Source of the DNA: Amycolatopsis vancoresmycina | GTDB lineage: Bacteria; Actinomycetota; Actinomycetes; Mycobacteriales; Pseudonocardiaceae | Direction: 5' to 3' | Assembly (NCBI RefSeq): GCF_000716785.1 | Contig: NZ_JNYY01000004.1 | Coordinates: 62,001-126,000 of the forward strand | DNA length: 64,000 nucleotides | Shown here: one piece after another, positions 24,001 to 31,777 of the stretch | How positions within the stretch are numbered: position 1 is the stretch's first letter | Layout: every line of letters starts with the position of its first letter | Made by a program: the position numbers and the translations under genes | Notes under the pieces: model-generated | What the model was told of the DNA's origin: nothing | Database searches by the model: none | The model's input: only the letters and a program-made list of their open reading frames with translations

Positions 24001-26254
24001 CGAGCCCCTCCGGCCCCAGCGACGCCAGTGCGATCGCGGCCTCCTCGATCCCGTCGACCGACCACGAACGGCGCCGCAGCACGGCCCGGAACACCGTCGC
24101 ACACCGTTCGTGGAGCCGGACGTCGATGTCGAGCAGGCTGACCGCGGCCGCGACGAGGTCCTCCTCCGGCACGCCGGGATCGTCCAGCAACGCGGTCAAC
24201 GTGCCGATCGCGTGCGCGCGAGGCCCGGCACCCAGCCCGGCGAGGACCACGGCGGCATCGCCGCGCTGCGACGCCGTGATGGCCGGACTGTCCAACACGG
24301 ACACCAGCCCGGACGCCGCTGCGTCACGCTCCTCGTCACCGCACTGCGAAAGCGCTTCCGCGGCGTCGAGCCGGGCTTGGACGTCGATACCGGCGTCTCG
24401 CACCGCCGTCCGGAGCGTCTCCACGGCTTCCGCGCGCGCTTCGCTGTGCAGCCGCGTCCCCAACGCCACCGCCGCCTCCACCCGCGACGACCACGGCGTC
24501 CCCTCGTCGCGCATGAGCGCCAGCAGCCAGCCGACCAGGCCGGGGTGGTGCGCGGCCCGGCTGACCTCGGCGAGGATTTCGCCGCCGGGAGCCTGCGTGG
24601 TCGCGGCCCAGGCACGAGCCGTCGCGAGGAACGCGTCGACGATCTCCGCGCCCGCCGGCACGTGCCAGGCCAGCAACCGGGCGGCCAGCAGGTGCTGCTG
24701 CGGCCCGCCGTCGTGGAGGTGCCGGATCAGCCGGTTCGCCGCCACCGGGTGCAACCGCGTGTAGTGCAGCAGCACCCGCCGCGCGTACCGGCCCCGTTCC
24801 GCCGGCTCGGCCGTGTGCAGCAGGTCGACGAACTCCGGGTGCGACGGGTCGAAATCCGCCGGGAGGAAACGTCCCTTCGCCGTGGCCGCCAGGTGCTCGG
24901 CGAAACTGTGGTGCAGGAACCCGAGGTCCTCCCCGCGGAAGAGGAACGGCCCCACCGCGGCCAGGTACCCGACCAGCTGGTCCCGCCAGAGCACCTCCGC
25001 GCCCAGCTCGGGCAACCGCTCACCCACCCACCGGCAGGCAGCGGTGGTCAGCGAGGTGTCCTCCTCCAGCCGGACCCGCCCGAGGTACTCCAGCAGCCGA
25101 TCGCCGTCCGCGTCGAACGGCCCGGAAGGCACCGGATGCCCGGACCGCAGGTACTCCAGGTACGCCTCGTACAGCTCGTACTGGTTGTCCGGCAACGGCC
25201 GGTCGGTGTACTGCTCGAAGACGATCGCGGCGATCGTCGCCAGCAGGGGGACCCGGACCAGCTCGTCCAGGTGCGCGTCCCGGATCTGGCGGACGAACCT
25301 CCTGGCGTCACCGGGACTTCCCGCGAACCAGTTCTCGGCGAACCGGCGGAACGCCTCTTCGTCGAACGGCAGCAGTTCGTACCGCGCCGAGCCGATCCGC
25401 TGGAAGGGGGCGAGGGTCGCCCCCTCGATCGGCCGCGTCGTGAGGACCACGCGGTACGCCTCGTCCGACGACCACGTCGCCAGTACCGTCACCAGGCGGT
25501 CCCGCACCGCCGCGTCCGCCACCTCGTCGAGACCGTCCACCAGGAGCAGCCAACGGCAGCCCGCGACGCGGCCGGTCAGGTCTTCCGGCCGCAGCGGCTG
25601 GGCCAGCATCGCGCCGTACTCGCCGCGGACCGTCTCCGCCAGCGCCTCGAAGAACGGCAGCTCCAGCCGGGTCGCCAGCTCGCGGGCCGTCAGGCGCAGC
25701 GGCACCACCGGCTCGGCCAGCGGCGGGGAATCGGCGCCCTCCTGCCAGCAGCGGGCGACGTCGGCGGCCAGGCGCAGCGACAGCGTCGACTTGCCCTGGC
25801 CCGGCCCGCCCGTCACCAGCAGGTGCTCGCACCCGTCGAGCGCCTCCCGCATGCTCCGGGACGGCGGCCGGACCGTCAGCCGCGCCGCCGGCGGGTGCGG
25901 GACGTCGATCAGCCTGCCCTTGCTGTCGAGCACCGGGAGCGGGCGCGCCTGGCCGGACGGCTGGAGCTCCGTCCCGGTCGTCACGTCCTGGCGGACGTAG
26001 ACCGTCGCCAGCGACGGGCGGCGAGCGCCCCGCAGGCGGTACGGCAGCTTCTCCGCGCTGCGGATCTGAGCCTGCAGCAGGGAAACGATCTTCCGGGGCA
26101 GTTCGGGCCGAGACGACCAGTCCGCGGGCGGCTCGGCGAAAACCGGCTCGGACGGCGGCGCGACGCCGACGTACATGTCGCCGTGGAGCGCGCCGACCTG
26201 GACCGCCGAGCCGATCACGCCTCCGGTGATGCGGTTGGCCGGTTCCTCCGTCAC
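21041..26254 (-). CDS. NACHT-type STAND ATPase with HEAT-like repeats and RHIM-like N-terminus
   Basis: This 1737-residue protein starts at GTG 26254, with GGGAGGA six bases upstream. Residues 8-30 form a glycine/hydrophobic amyloid-like motif (NRITGGVIGSAVQVGALHG) whose VQVG core at 18-21 fits the RHIM consensus [IV]Q[IVLC]G. The NACHT ATPase follows: Walker A GGPGQGKST at 149-157, Walker B LLLVDGLDEV at 236-245, and VVLTTRP near 270. A helical region has FLHHSFAEHLAA near 455. From about 500 to the end come many repeated alpha-helical units of HEAT/Armadillo type. This matches bacterial NLR-like immune proteins, in which the repeats sense a ligand, the ATPase oligomerises and an N-terminal amyloid seed recruits an effector. 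No effector domain is fused. Confidence 0.85.
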   Translation of the reverse strand: MTEEPANRITGGVIGSAVQVGALHGDMYVGVAPPSEPVFAEPPADWSSRPELPRKIVSLLQAQIRSAEKLPYRLRGARRPSLATVYVRQDVTTGTELQPSGQARPLPVLDSKGRLIDVPHPPAARLTVRPPSRSMREALDGCEHLLVTGGPGQGKSTLSLRLAADVARCWQEGADSPPLAEPVVPLRLTARELATRLELPFFEALAETVRGEYGAMLAQPLRPEDLTGRVAGCRWLLLVDGLDEVADAAVRDRLVTVLATWSSDEAYRVVLTTRPIEGATLAPFQRIGSARYELLPFDEEAFRRFAENWFAGSPGDARRFVRQIRDAHLDELVRVPLLATIAAIVFEQYTDRPLPDNQYELYEAYLEYLRSGHPVPSGPFDADGDRLLEYLGRVRLEEDTSLTTAACRWVGERLPELGAEVLWRDQLVGYLAAVGPFLFRGEDLGFLHHSFAEHLAATAKGRFLPADFDPSHPEFVDLLHTAEPAERGRYARRVLLHYTRLHPVAANRLIRHLHDGGPQQHLLAARLLAWHVPAGAEIVDAFLATARAWAATTQAPGGEILAEVSRAAHHPGLVGWLLALMRDEGTPWSSRVEAAVALGTRLHSEARAEAVETLRTAVRDAGIDVQARLDAAEALSQCGDEERDAAASGLVSVLDSPAITASQRGDAAVVLAGLGAGPRAHAIGTLTALLDDPGVPEEDLVAAAVSLLDIDVRLHERCATVFRAVLRRRSWSVDGIEEAAIALASLGPEGLAEAAAALEHRVADRRLHYADRLLSARSLSRLGPRYRTRAGELIAGFAAGPAGGAVDRAYLGSVLADCGPESHGPAVAILRAVLADPVAAAGHRLTAGSRLAGLGPEHWPDAAQALIDAAEHPLGTDILAMNALAFLATLGEPYKTQAVEQLRSAMSSPDSTAERRCRAAAEFAYLGPDFHPEVIGQLVRLTAASFAPKLRAEAWRQLKRLDPELEQRASAALVGLLGQGEDLPVHRWDVADPDELARALERTMDDRDLSGRQRCDATSLLIRLHHRYHAAAARGIAGLIRDDVVPDDELVSLTRPGSRAGAGFRSLVAGELRAVVLSPASRPGRVCGAADAMDALDTLDDEAVFSALRTIVADFTAEAVARCDAAILLARSGVVRFSEAAEVVLGLHTELDNADWGDRVRRLVLLGADLGEDIRALLSGRDTEFRVRQQVAVLAAERQPAPEAVAELRAQTEDPFLYAGWRSIAMRRLATADPGTAPASARAVRAMMVDERQQVEDRSYAAYDLASVDRSAGAEAHRTLARLAGDPELGPEERGAALRLLSYFRPDGGTVRLLLALAHDPANAAGKVRAGVLRELTGPDRRSVGRALVSDRLAAPDTWSDEVNRWKDGPLAREAERNLLDRLAGPESPPATRITVAVALAKLSPSLETKAAEALDELSRGRVAAGRARRELAALDPRRRRRIVSDAQAVLADAARPGRERAEAGATLLLLTSELPGPSREHLEDLLVDDRLADRLRLRVLSDLRRWDDLRAVRDDQRQPTALRRIAALKLTDLSREDRTAAAELFRATAVDPGCHPRLRWWTADDLAELGSRGHELGTAALADLMNDEALPLAARREAAARLGMFRPDLRSEVLEVLRGFLAVPNPHARVLVWRAIGDFRLEEAALGLLGMARDDALGPVVRCRAAWAVARLHRDHREAAAVVAREIARDDRAPAHIRVSAARLLALASELGRPEARELLTRLTRPGRTGGGTHSG

Positions 26255-26290
26255 GAACGCTCCTCCCGCCGGACCGGCAATCCTAGCGGC

Positions 26291-26893
26291 TCACGGCACG
26301 GCGGAACCACATTCGGTGATGACGGACAGCGCGGCCCGCAACGCCGCCTGCTGCAGGTCGGCCGGGTACGTTCCGGGGTCCGCCGCGGCCAGGACGTTCA
26401 GCCCCTCCACCAGGGCCACCAGGCTCTTCGTCGTCCGCTCGACCCGCTCGTCCGTCCACTTCGGACAGCAGGCGGCCACCAGCCGGTTGACGCGGGCCAA
26501 GAACGAGCGGTTCGCCGCGCGGTGGCGTCCGGCCAGGTCGTCGTCGGCCAGTGCCGCCGCCAGGAACCCGACCCACACGCGGGATTCGTCGTGGTGGCCG
26601 TGCGGGAGGTCGACGGCCTCGCCCAGCACCGCCGCGAGCGCCCCCGGCGCGTCCGCGCTCGCCGCCTCGGCCGCGTCGGCGCGGCGGGCCGTGCGTTCGT
26701 AGAGCAGGTCGCGGGCGTGCAGCAGCAGCGCCTTCTTGGTCGGGAACGCGTGCATGACCAGACCGGTGGTGCAGCCGGCGCGTTCGGCCACCGCCCGCAG
26801 CGTCAGCCCCGGCAGGCCGTGCTCCGCCAGCACCTGCCAGGTCGCGTTCGACAGCAGGTCCCGCTGGGCCTGGACGTCACGCTGCTTCGGCAT
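26291..26893 (-). CDS. TetR family transcriptional regulator
   Basis: This 200-residue protein starts at ATG 26893 behind AAGGAGGT. The N-terminal DNA-binding part reads LLSNATWQVLAEHGLPG, LTLRAVAERAGCTTGLVMHAF and TKKALLLHARDLL. The C-terminal domain resembles TetR_C_6-type repressors. The 70-bp space to the divergent GNAT gene holds a double inverted repeat, so it very probably represses itself and that gene. It ends 36 bp from the start of the NACHT gene and runs in the same direction, so read-through into it is possible. Confidence 0.92.
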   Translation of the reverse strand: MPKQRDVQAQRDLLSNATWQVLAEHGLPGLTLRAVAERAGCTTGLVMHAFPTKKALLLHARDLLYERTARRADAAEAASADAPGALAAVLGEAVDLPHGHHDESRVWVGFLAAALADDDLAGRHRAANRSFLARVNRLVAACCPKWTDERVERTTKSLVALVEGLNVLAAADPGTYPADLQQAALRAALSVITECGSAVP

Positions 26894-26913
26894 CGAACCT
26901 CCTTCCCCGGAAT

Positions 26914-26945
26914 CGTAACAGCTGCTACGGTAACGACTGTTACGG
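26914..26945. promoter_or_regulatory. Double palindromic operator between TetR and GNAT genes
   Basis: A perfect 8-bp inverted repeat CGTAACAG (26914-26921) / CTGTTACG (26937-26944) encloses a second one, GTAAC-GACT-GTTAC (26930-26943). The layout fits two TetR dimers on adjacent faces between divergent starts. Confidence 0.65.
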
Positions 26946-26963
26946 AAAGGGAGAGTGGACCCG

Positions 26964-27428
26964 ATGCTCGACTGCACGCTGACGATCACCGCGGTGACCT
27001 GGGACGATCCCGACGCCTTCCGGCTGCGCGCAGCCCAGCGGACCGAGCTCGACGCCCGCTACGGCACCGACGACCACGAGCCGGGCGCGGTCCCGACCGC
27101 CGACACCGTCGCCGTGTTCCTCGTGGCGCGCGACGCCGATGGCGCCGCCGTGGGCTGTGGCGGGCTGCGCCTGCTCGGCCCCGGGTCGGGCGAGGTCAAG
27201 CGCATGTACGTCGACCCGGCGGCGCGCGGCACCGGCGTCGCGGCCGCCCTGCTGCGCGCGCTCGAAGACCACGCCCGCGAGCTCGGCGTCACCCGGCTGC
27301 TACTGGAAACCGGCACCGGCCAGCCGGATGCGATCCGCTTCTACCAGCGCGAAGGCTACGAACCGATCGAGGCTTACGGGCCCTACCGCGGCTCGCTGCT
27401 TTCCCGCTGCTTCGCCCGCGACCTCTGA
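26964..27428 (+). CDS. GNAT family N-acetyltransferase
   Basis: This 154-residue protein shows GNAT motif A as VKRMYVDPAARGTGVAAALL (acetyl-CoA pyrophosphate loop, R/Q-x-x-G-x-G/A type) and motif B as LLLETGTGQPDAIRFYQREGY. It probably acetylates an amine of a small molecule or protein. ATG 26964 was chosen; the GTG at 26955 lies too close to the GGGAG ribosome site. It is controlled through the double operator shared with the divergent TetR gene. It ends 6 bp before the convergent deaminase-like gene. Confidence 0.85.
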   Translation: MLDCTLTITAVTWDDPDAFRLRAAQRTELDARYGTDDHEPGAVPTADTVAVFLVARDADGAAVGCGGLRLLGPGSGEVKRMYVDPAARGTGVAAALLRALEDHARELGVTRLLLETGTGQPDAIRFYQREGYEPIEAYGPYRGSLLSRCFARDL

Positions 27429-27434
27429 GCCGGG

Positions 27435-28529
27435 CTACAACCGCCGGCACTGCGCACCCGTCGCGTTCTTGTGCGCCCGGAGCTTGCCGGTCTTGTTGAT
27501 CGTCACCTTCTTGCCGCAGATCGGGCAGGCCGCCCCGTCCTTCGCCTTCTTGATGGGCGAGGCCAGGCCACCGTCCTTGAAAACCGGTGCCGCCGCCTTC
27601 TTCGTGAGAACTGCGGGCGAGTTGGCCCTGGCGAGCCACGCGTCCAGGTTGCCCTGTCGAACCGGAACCGGAACATCCTGCGGCGGCACGGGAACCGGCA
27701 CGTTCTGCGGCACTGGCACCGGAACGTCCTGCGCCGCAGGGCGGCCGGCCCCGCGCACGACTTCCCCTGCGTGGGCCACGGCGGCCTGCCAGCCGGCATC
27801 GACCTGCTTCGCGGCCTCGGCGGCCTCGTTCGCCGAATGACACCGCCGCTCCCACTCGTCCGCAGTCAGCTTGACGCTGACGATCGCGGACCGCGCCTCC
27901 TCGAACGCAGCCACCGCCTCCGGCGAAGTCGCCTGGGCACGCAACCCGTAGAGCTCGTTGAGCAGGACGACCCTGGTGCGCCACAACGCGTTGGGCACCT
28001 GCGCTCCCCACCGGTCCCGGTTCTGCGGCGGCGCGGTCGACTGCACGACGACACCGCTGTTCAGCTCCGTGGCCAGCCGTTCGTGGCAGGAACTGCACGG
28101 CGACAGCTCGGTGTAGACGCGGACGATGCGCTTGGCGCCGGGGTTTTGGGGGTGGTATTCCGGCCGGGCGCCCCCGGCGACCGCCTGCCGGACGGCGATG
28201 CGCTCGGCGTGCTGCTCGGGGTCCTGGGTTCCGCTGCTCCACACCGGCTTCTCCGCCTTGGCCTCCGCGGAACCCTGCTCCGCCACGTAGACGACGGCCA
28301 GGTTCCGCTCCGACAGCGCTTCGGCGCCGCCGTGCCGCGCCTGCTCGGCGACCTCGTCGGCCGGCACGTTCTGCGAGCGGAAGCGCTGGATCGGCAGCGC
28401 GCCGGTGACCGCCCGGTTCCCCGCCGCCTGCTGCAGCCGCAACACGGCGGCAGGCACTGCGGCGATCGACGTGCGCGGTGCCGGCACCGCCTCGGGTTCC
28501 GGCCGGTCCGGGTGCTTCCGCTTTCGCAT
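27435..28529 (-). CDS. Putative deaminase-fold toxin with eCIS-type N-terminus and zinc ribbon
   Basis: This 364-residue protein has three parts. Residues 28-45 carry VLRLQQAAGNRAVTGAL, the LQ-x(3)-GN-x-AV motif found at the N-terminus of extracellular contractile injection system cargo and DUF4157 neighbours. Residues about 75-165 look like a cytidine-deaminase-fold toxin: H107-A-E109 as zinc ligand and catalytic Glu, and PC145-SS-C148HERL as the second zinc site, as in polymorphic-toxin nucleic-acid deaminases. A linker at 268-290 repeats VPVPVPQ-like units. A C-terminal ribbon has C335-x2-C338 and H353...C361. There is no signal peptide. The target, DNA, RNA or nucleotide, cannot be told. 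No immunity gene or injection-system gene is seen. Confidence 0.65.
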   Translation of the reverse strand: MRKRKHPDRPEPEAVPAPRTSIAAVPAAVLRLQQAAGNRAVTGALPIQRFRSQNVPADEVAEQARHGGAEALSERNLAVVYVAEQGSAEAKAEKPVWSSGTQDPEQHAERIAVRQAVAGGARPEYHPQNPGAKRIVRVYTELSPCSSCHERLATELNSGVVVQSTAPPQNRDRWGAQVPNALWRTRVVLLNELYGLRAQATSPEAVAAFEEARSAIVSVKLTADEWERRCHSANEAAEAAKQVDAGWQAAVAHAGEVVRGAGRPAAQDVPVPVPQNVPVPVPPQDVPVPVRQGNLDAWLARANSPAVLTKKAAAPVFKDGGLASPIKKAKDGAACPICGKKVTINKTGKLRAHKNATGAQCRRL

Positions 28530-28731
28530 GCACTCAGCGTGACAGGATTGTCGCAGTCAGGTCGAGGTACACCGAGGGCACACTCGGCCGCACCTGCCGC
28601 TGCCCCTTCGGGCAGCCCCGGCCATCGGTTTTCCGATGGCCGCCCCAAGCCGAGCTATTGGCGGCGGCACGCACATCCGGCCTACGGTCGAAGGCACGGC
28701 GATCTGGGGCTCTCTTCGCCGCTCCCGTACT

Positions 28732-28751
28732 GAACCGAACCGAACCGAACC
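28732..28751 (+). repeat. Short tandem repeat (gaacc)x4
   Basis: Four perfect copies of gaacc lie about 10 bp upstream of the TTG start of the beta-propeller gene, next to its ribosome site. A slippage-prone leader is possible but nothing more can be said. Confidence 0.6.
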
Positions 28752-28761
28752 GGAGTTTCCC

Positions 28762-29658
28762 TTGCGCATCAAGCAGATCGGCGTCGCGCTGGCCGCGGCC
28801 GCCGTCTTCGCCCTGCCGGCCGCGCCCGCACAGGCGACGTCGAGGATCGTCCCGCTCGACCTCGCCGCCGGGCAGCAGCCGGAAAACATCGCGCTGGAGC
28901 CCGACGGCTCCGCCGACCTCACCTTCGCCTACACCGGCGAAATCGGCCGGGTCTCGCCCGGCGGGCGGGTGAGCGTCCTCGCCCGGATCCCGGTGCCCGC
29001 CGACGGCGACGTCCCGGTGGTGCACAAGAAGCTGTTCCTCGGCGGGATCGTGCGCGCGCCGGGCGGCGACCTGTACGTCGCCGTTTCGACCGGCACTGCG
29101 GCGACCGGCCTCTACCGGGTGCGGCCCGGGAGCCCGCCGGTACAGGTGGCCGCGCTGCCGCCGGCCGGCTTCCAGAACGGCGTCGCCCGGGATCCGGCCA
29201 GCGGCGACTTCTTCGTCGCCGACTCGTTCGGCTCGGTCGTCCGGCGCGTTTCCGCGCACACCGGGCAGGTCACGGACTGGGCCACCGGCGAGCTGCTCGC
29301 CCCGGTGACCGGGTTCGGCGCGAACGGCGTGAAGGTCCACGACGGCGCGGTGTGGGTGTCCAACCTGGACCGCGGCACGCTGGTCCGGTTCCCGCTCACC
29401 GGCGCACCCGGCCGGGTGGCGGCGTCGGGACTCGGGCCGGTCGACGACTTCGCGTTCCACGGTGACACCGTCATCGCGGCTGTCAACCAGGACAACCGGG
29501 TCATCACGACCGGCCGCGACGGCACGCGGACGATCCTGTCCATTTCGGATGGTCTGGCCAACCCGACGTCGGTCGCCGTCCGCGGTGACACGCTGTACGT
29601 GGCCGACAGCGCGTACTTCGGCGGATCACCCAATCTGCTGCGCACCCTCCTGCGGTGA
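28762..29658 (+). CDS. Secreted SMP-30/NHL-type beta-propeller protein
   Basis: This 298-residue protein starts at TTG 28762, the only start that follows a ribosome site (GGAG, six bases) and begins the signal peptide. The N-terminus is a clear Sec signal (RIKQIGVALAAAAVFALP) with cleavage near APAQA. The rest is made of repeating propeller strands (GFQNGVARDPASGDFFVADS, VAVRGDTLYVADSAYF) as in gluconolactonase/LRE and NHL proteins. It is an exported hydrolase or binding protein of unknown substrate. A stem-loop lies about 100 bp after its end. Confidence 0.82.
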   Translation: MRIKQIGVALAAAAVFALPAAPAQATSRIVPLDLAAGQQPENIALEPDGSADLTFAYTGEIGRVSPGGRVSVLARIPVPADGDVPVVHKKLFLGGIVRAPGGDLYVAVSTGTAATGLYRVRPGSPPVQVAALPPAGFQNGVARDPASGDFFVADSFGSVVRRVSAHTGQVTDWATGELLAPVTGFGANGVKVHDGAVWVSNLDRGTLVRFPLTGAPGRVAASGLGPVDDFAFHGDTVIAAVNQDNRVITTGRDGTRTILSISDGLANPTSVAVRGDTLYVADSAYFGGSPNLLRTLLR

Positions 29659-29758
29659 ACGGAATCGGCACGTGCATCCGCACGCCGATTGTGCACGCGC
29701 TGCCCGGTGATCACGGCAACCGGTTGCTGTGAACCAAAACCACCGGTAAGTTTGGCGA

Positions 29759-29791
29759 AACCCCGGTGCTCAGCCATCGGTCACCGGGGTT
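29759..29791. terminator. Stem-loop, candidate terminator
   Basis: AACCCCGGTG (29759-29768) pairs perfectly with CACCGGGGTT (29782-29791) around a 13-nt loop. There is no T-tract, but it sits downstream of the beta-propeller gene, as an actinobacterial hairpin terminator would. Confidence 0.5.
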
Positions 29792-29906
29792 CGCGCTGCT
29801 CGGCGGAGGCGGGGAGGCCATCGCCGAGAGAGCGCTTTCCGGCGGTCAGGGGTCGCCGCCGGGAGGGGCAGGAGGGAACAGTGCCTTGGTGTGCCGGAGA
29901 ACGGTC

Positions 29907-30245
29907 ATGGCCGGCCGGGTGACGGAACCGTACCTGGTCGGGCTGGAAGCCATCGCGGGCGAGCTGTTGCGCGGCAAGTGGTGCGTCTACCTGCACGAAT
30001 GGCTCGGTGACGACGATCTGCCCGGCTGGCAGGCCCGGGTGGCCGCGCACGCCGAACTCGCCGGGGTCGAGGTGTGCTTCATCGAAATCCCGCGCAAGGA
30101 CATGACACTGGTGGCGAACGTGCGCGCGCTGCCGAGTTTCGAGCAGGTCACCGAATCCGTGGCGGCTCTCGAGCACTACCGCGGCCTGGCGGCGGGACGC
30201 GGCTGGCAGGGGGCAGCGGTCCGCCGCTCGGCCGGGGCCGGGTGA
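29907..30245 (+). CDS. Small hypothetical protein
   Basis: This 112-residue protein starts at ATG 29907 (MAGRVTEPYLVGLEAIAGEL) with GGAG nine bases upstream. It is soluble and has no recognisable motif. Its middle reads VYLHEWLGDDDLPGWQARV and its C-terminal half has LPSFEQVTESVAALEHYR, which suggests a small alpha/beta fold. It stands alone between a stem-loop and the MFS gene. Function unknown. Confidence 0.6.
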   Translation: MAGRVTEPYLVGLEAIAGELLRGKWCVYLHEWLGDDDLPGWQARVAAHAELAGVEVCFIEIPRKDMTLVANVRALPSFEQVTESVAALEHYRGLAAGRGWQGAAVRRSAGAG

Positions 30246-30311
30246 CCTCGGCCGCCACCCGGTCCGGCGGGTATTGACCTCAACCTTTGTCGAACTCCTA
30301 CCGTCGGCCGC

Positions 30312-31694
30312 ATGACCACTGCACCACCGGTTCCGCGCACCGTCTGGATCGCCTCCGGCGTCATGGCACTGGGCGGCTTCCTCGGCAACATGGACGCTTC
30401 GATCGTCGCCGTCGGGCTCGAGTCGATGCGGGACAGCCTCGGCGTCGCACTCACCGGAATCCAGTGGGTCGCGACGGCCTACCTGCTGGGCCTGTCGGCC
30501 GCGCTCCCGCTCACGCCGTGGCTCGGGCACCGGTTCGGCGCCGGACGGCTGTGGCTCGGCGCGCTGGCCGCGTTCCTGCTCACGTCGGTGGCGTGCGCGC
30601 TCGCCCCGGACGCCGGCACGCTGATCGGCGTCCGGGCCGTGCAGGGCATGGCCGCCGGCGTCATGGTGACCGCCGGGCAGACGGTGATCGGGCTGGCCGT
30701 CGGCCCGGAACGGCTGGGGCGCACCATGGGCACACTGGCGCTCGTGGTCGGGCTGGCGCCGGTGATCGGGCCGAGCGCCGGCGGGTTCCTGCTCGCGCAC
30801 TTCCCGTGGCCGGTGCTGTTCTGGCTGAACGTCCCGATCGGGCTGCTCGCGTTCGGCCTGGCCCTGCGGTACGTGCCGCGCGGCGACCGCGGGCAGCCGC
30901 CGCCGGTGGACTGGCGCGGCCTGGCCCTGGTCTCGCTCGGCCTGCCGCTGCTGGTGTACGCGCTGACCGAACTCGCCACGCCCGGCTCGCTCGACGTCGT
31001 GCTGGCGAGCATCGGAGCCGCCGCCATGGGGTTGTTCACCTGGCGGTCGCTGCGCGTCCCGCACCCGGTGCTGCAGCTGCGGCTCGCCGCGCGGCCGGTG
31101 CTGGGTGCCGCGCTCGTGTCCGTGCTGCTCGGCGGCGCCGGGATGTTCGGGGCCGTCCTGTTGCTGCCGCTGTGGTTCCAGGTCCGGCTCGGCGCGGGCA
31201 CCGCCGAGTCCGGCGTCCTGCTGGCCCCGATGGGGCTGGCCACCACGGTGTTCGTGTTCGCCGCCGGACGGCTGACCGACCGGTACGGCGGCGGCACCGT
31301 CGCGCTCGCCGGGTCGCTGGTGGTGCTGGCGAGCACGGTGCCGCTCCCGTGGCTGGGCCCGGACGCGCCGGGCTGGTTCGTCCAGGCGCTGCTCCTGGTC
31401 CGTGGCGCCGGGCTCGGGCTTTCCGTCATGCCCGCGTCGACGGCGGCCTACGCCTCGGCCGGCGCGGGCGAGCTCGGCCACGCCACCGCACTGGTGAACA
31501 TCGTCATGCGCGTGGGCGGCGCACTCGGCGGCGCGGTGTGCGTGATCGTGCTGTCCCACGGGCTGGCCGACGGCCCGGCGACCGGGTTCGGCTGGGCCTT
31601 CGGCGTGCTGGCGGCGCTGTGCGCACTGGCCGTGGTGGCCACCGCCTGGCTCCGGCACGCGGAACGATCGTCCACAGTGGACAAGAGAGTCTGA
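30312..31694 (+). CDS. MFS transporter, DHA2 (EmrB/QacA) type
   Basis: This 460-residue integral membrane protein has about 14 helices. The first is GFLGNMDASIVAVGL with the conserved Asp in helix 1; the motif A region LGHRFGAGRLWLG follows, then VMVTAGQTVIGLAVGPERLG and motif C as GLAPVIGPSAGGFLLAHF. DHA2 pumps export drugs and secondary metabolites in exchange for protons. A TTGACC -35-like word lies at 30274-30279. No regulator is adjacent, so control is unclear. Confidence 0.9.
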   Translation: MTTAPPVPRTVWIASGVMALGGFLGNMDASIVAVGLESMRDSLGVALTGIQWVATAYLLGLSAALPLTPWLGHRFGAGRLWLGALAAFLLTSVACALAPDAGTLIGVRAVQGMAAGVMVTAGQTVIGLAVGPERLGRTMGTLALVVGLAPVIGPSAGGFLLAHFPWPVLFWLNVPIGLLAFGLALRYVPRGDRGQPPPVDWRGLALVSLGLPLLVYALTELATPGSLDVVLASIGAAAMGLFTWRSLRVPHPVLQLRLAARPVLGAALVSVLLGGAGMFGAVLLLPLWFQVRLGAGTAESGVLLAPMGLATTVFVFAAGRLTDRYGGGTVALAGSLVVLASTVPLPWLGPDAPGWFVQALLLVRGAGLGLSVMPASTAAYASAGAGELGHATALVNIVMRVGGALGGAVCVIVLSHGLADGPATGFGWAFGVLAALCALAVVATAWLRHAERSSTVDKRV

Positions 31695-31777
31695 TTCACC
31701 TGGGAAGCTGGCGCGATCCCCGGATCGGTGATTTATTGGAGTCGATCGTGCACTGTCGGTGAGGGGAAGGACTGGGC

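Noticed and set aside
21050..27499. A 2149-residue plus-strand frame opposite the NACHT gene
   Set aside because: It mirrors the codon bias of the real gene, has no domain or ribosome site, and runs through the divergent operator region.
30274..30296. SoxR/MerR-type operator before the DHA2 pump
   Set aside because: Only the left half (GACCTCAA) is present; the matching right half is not.
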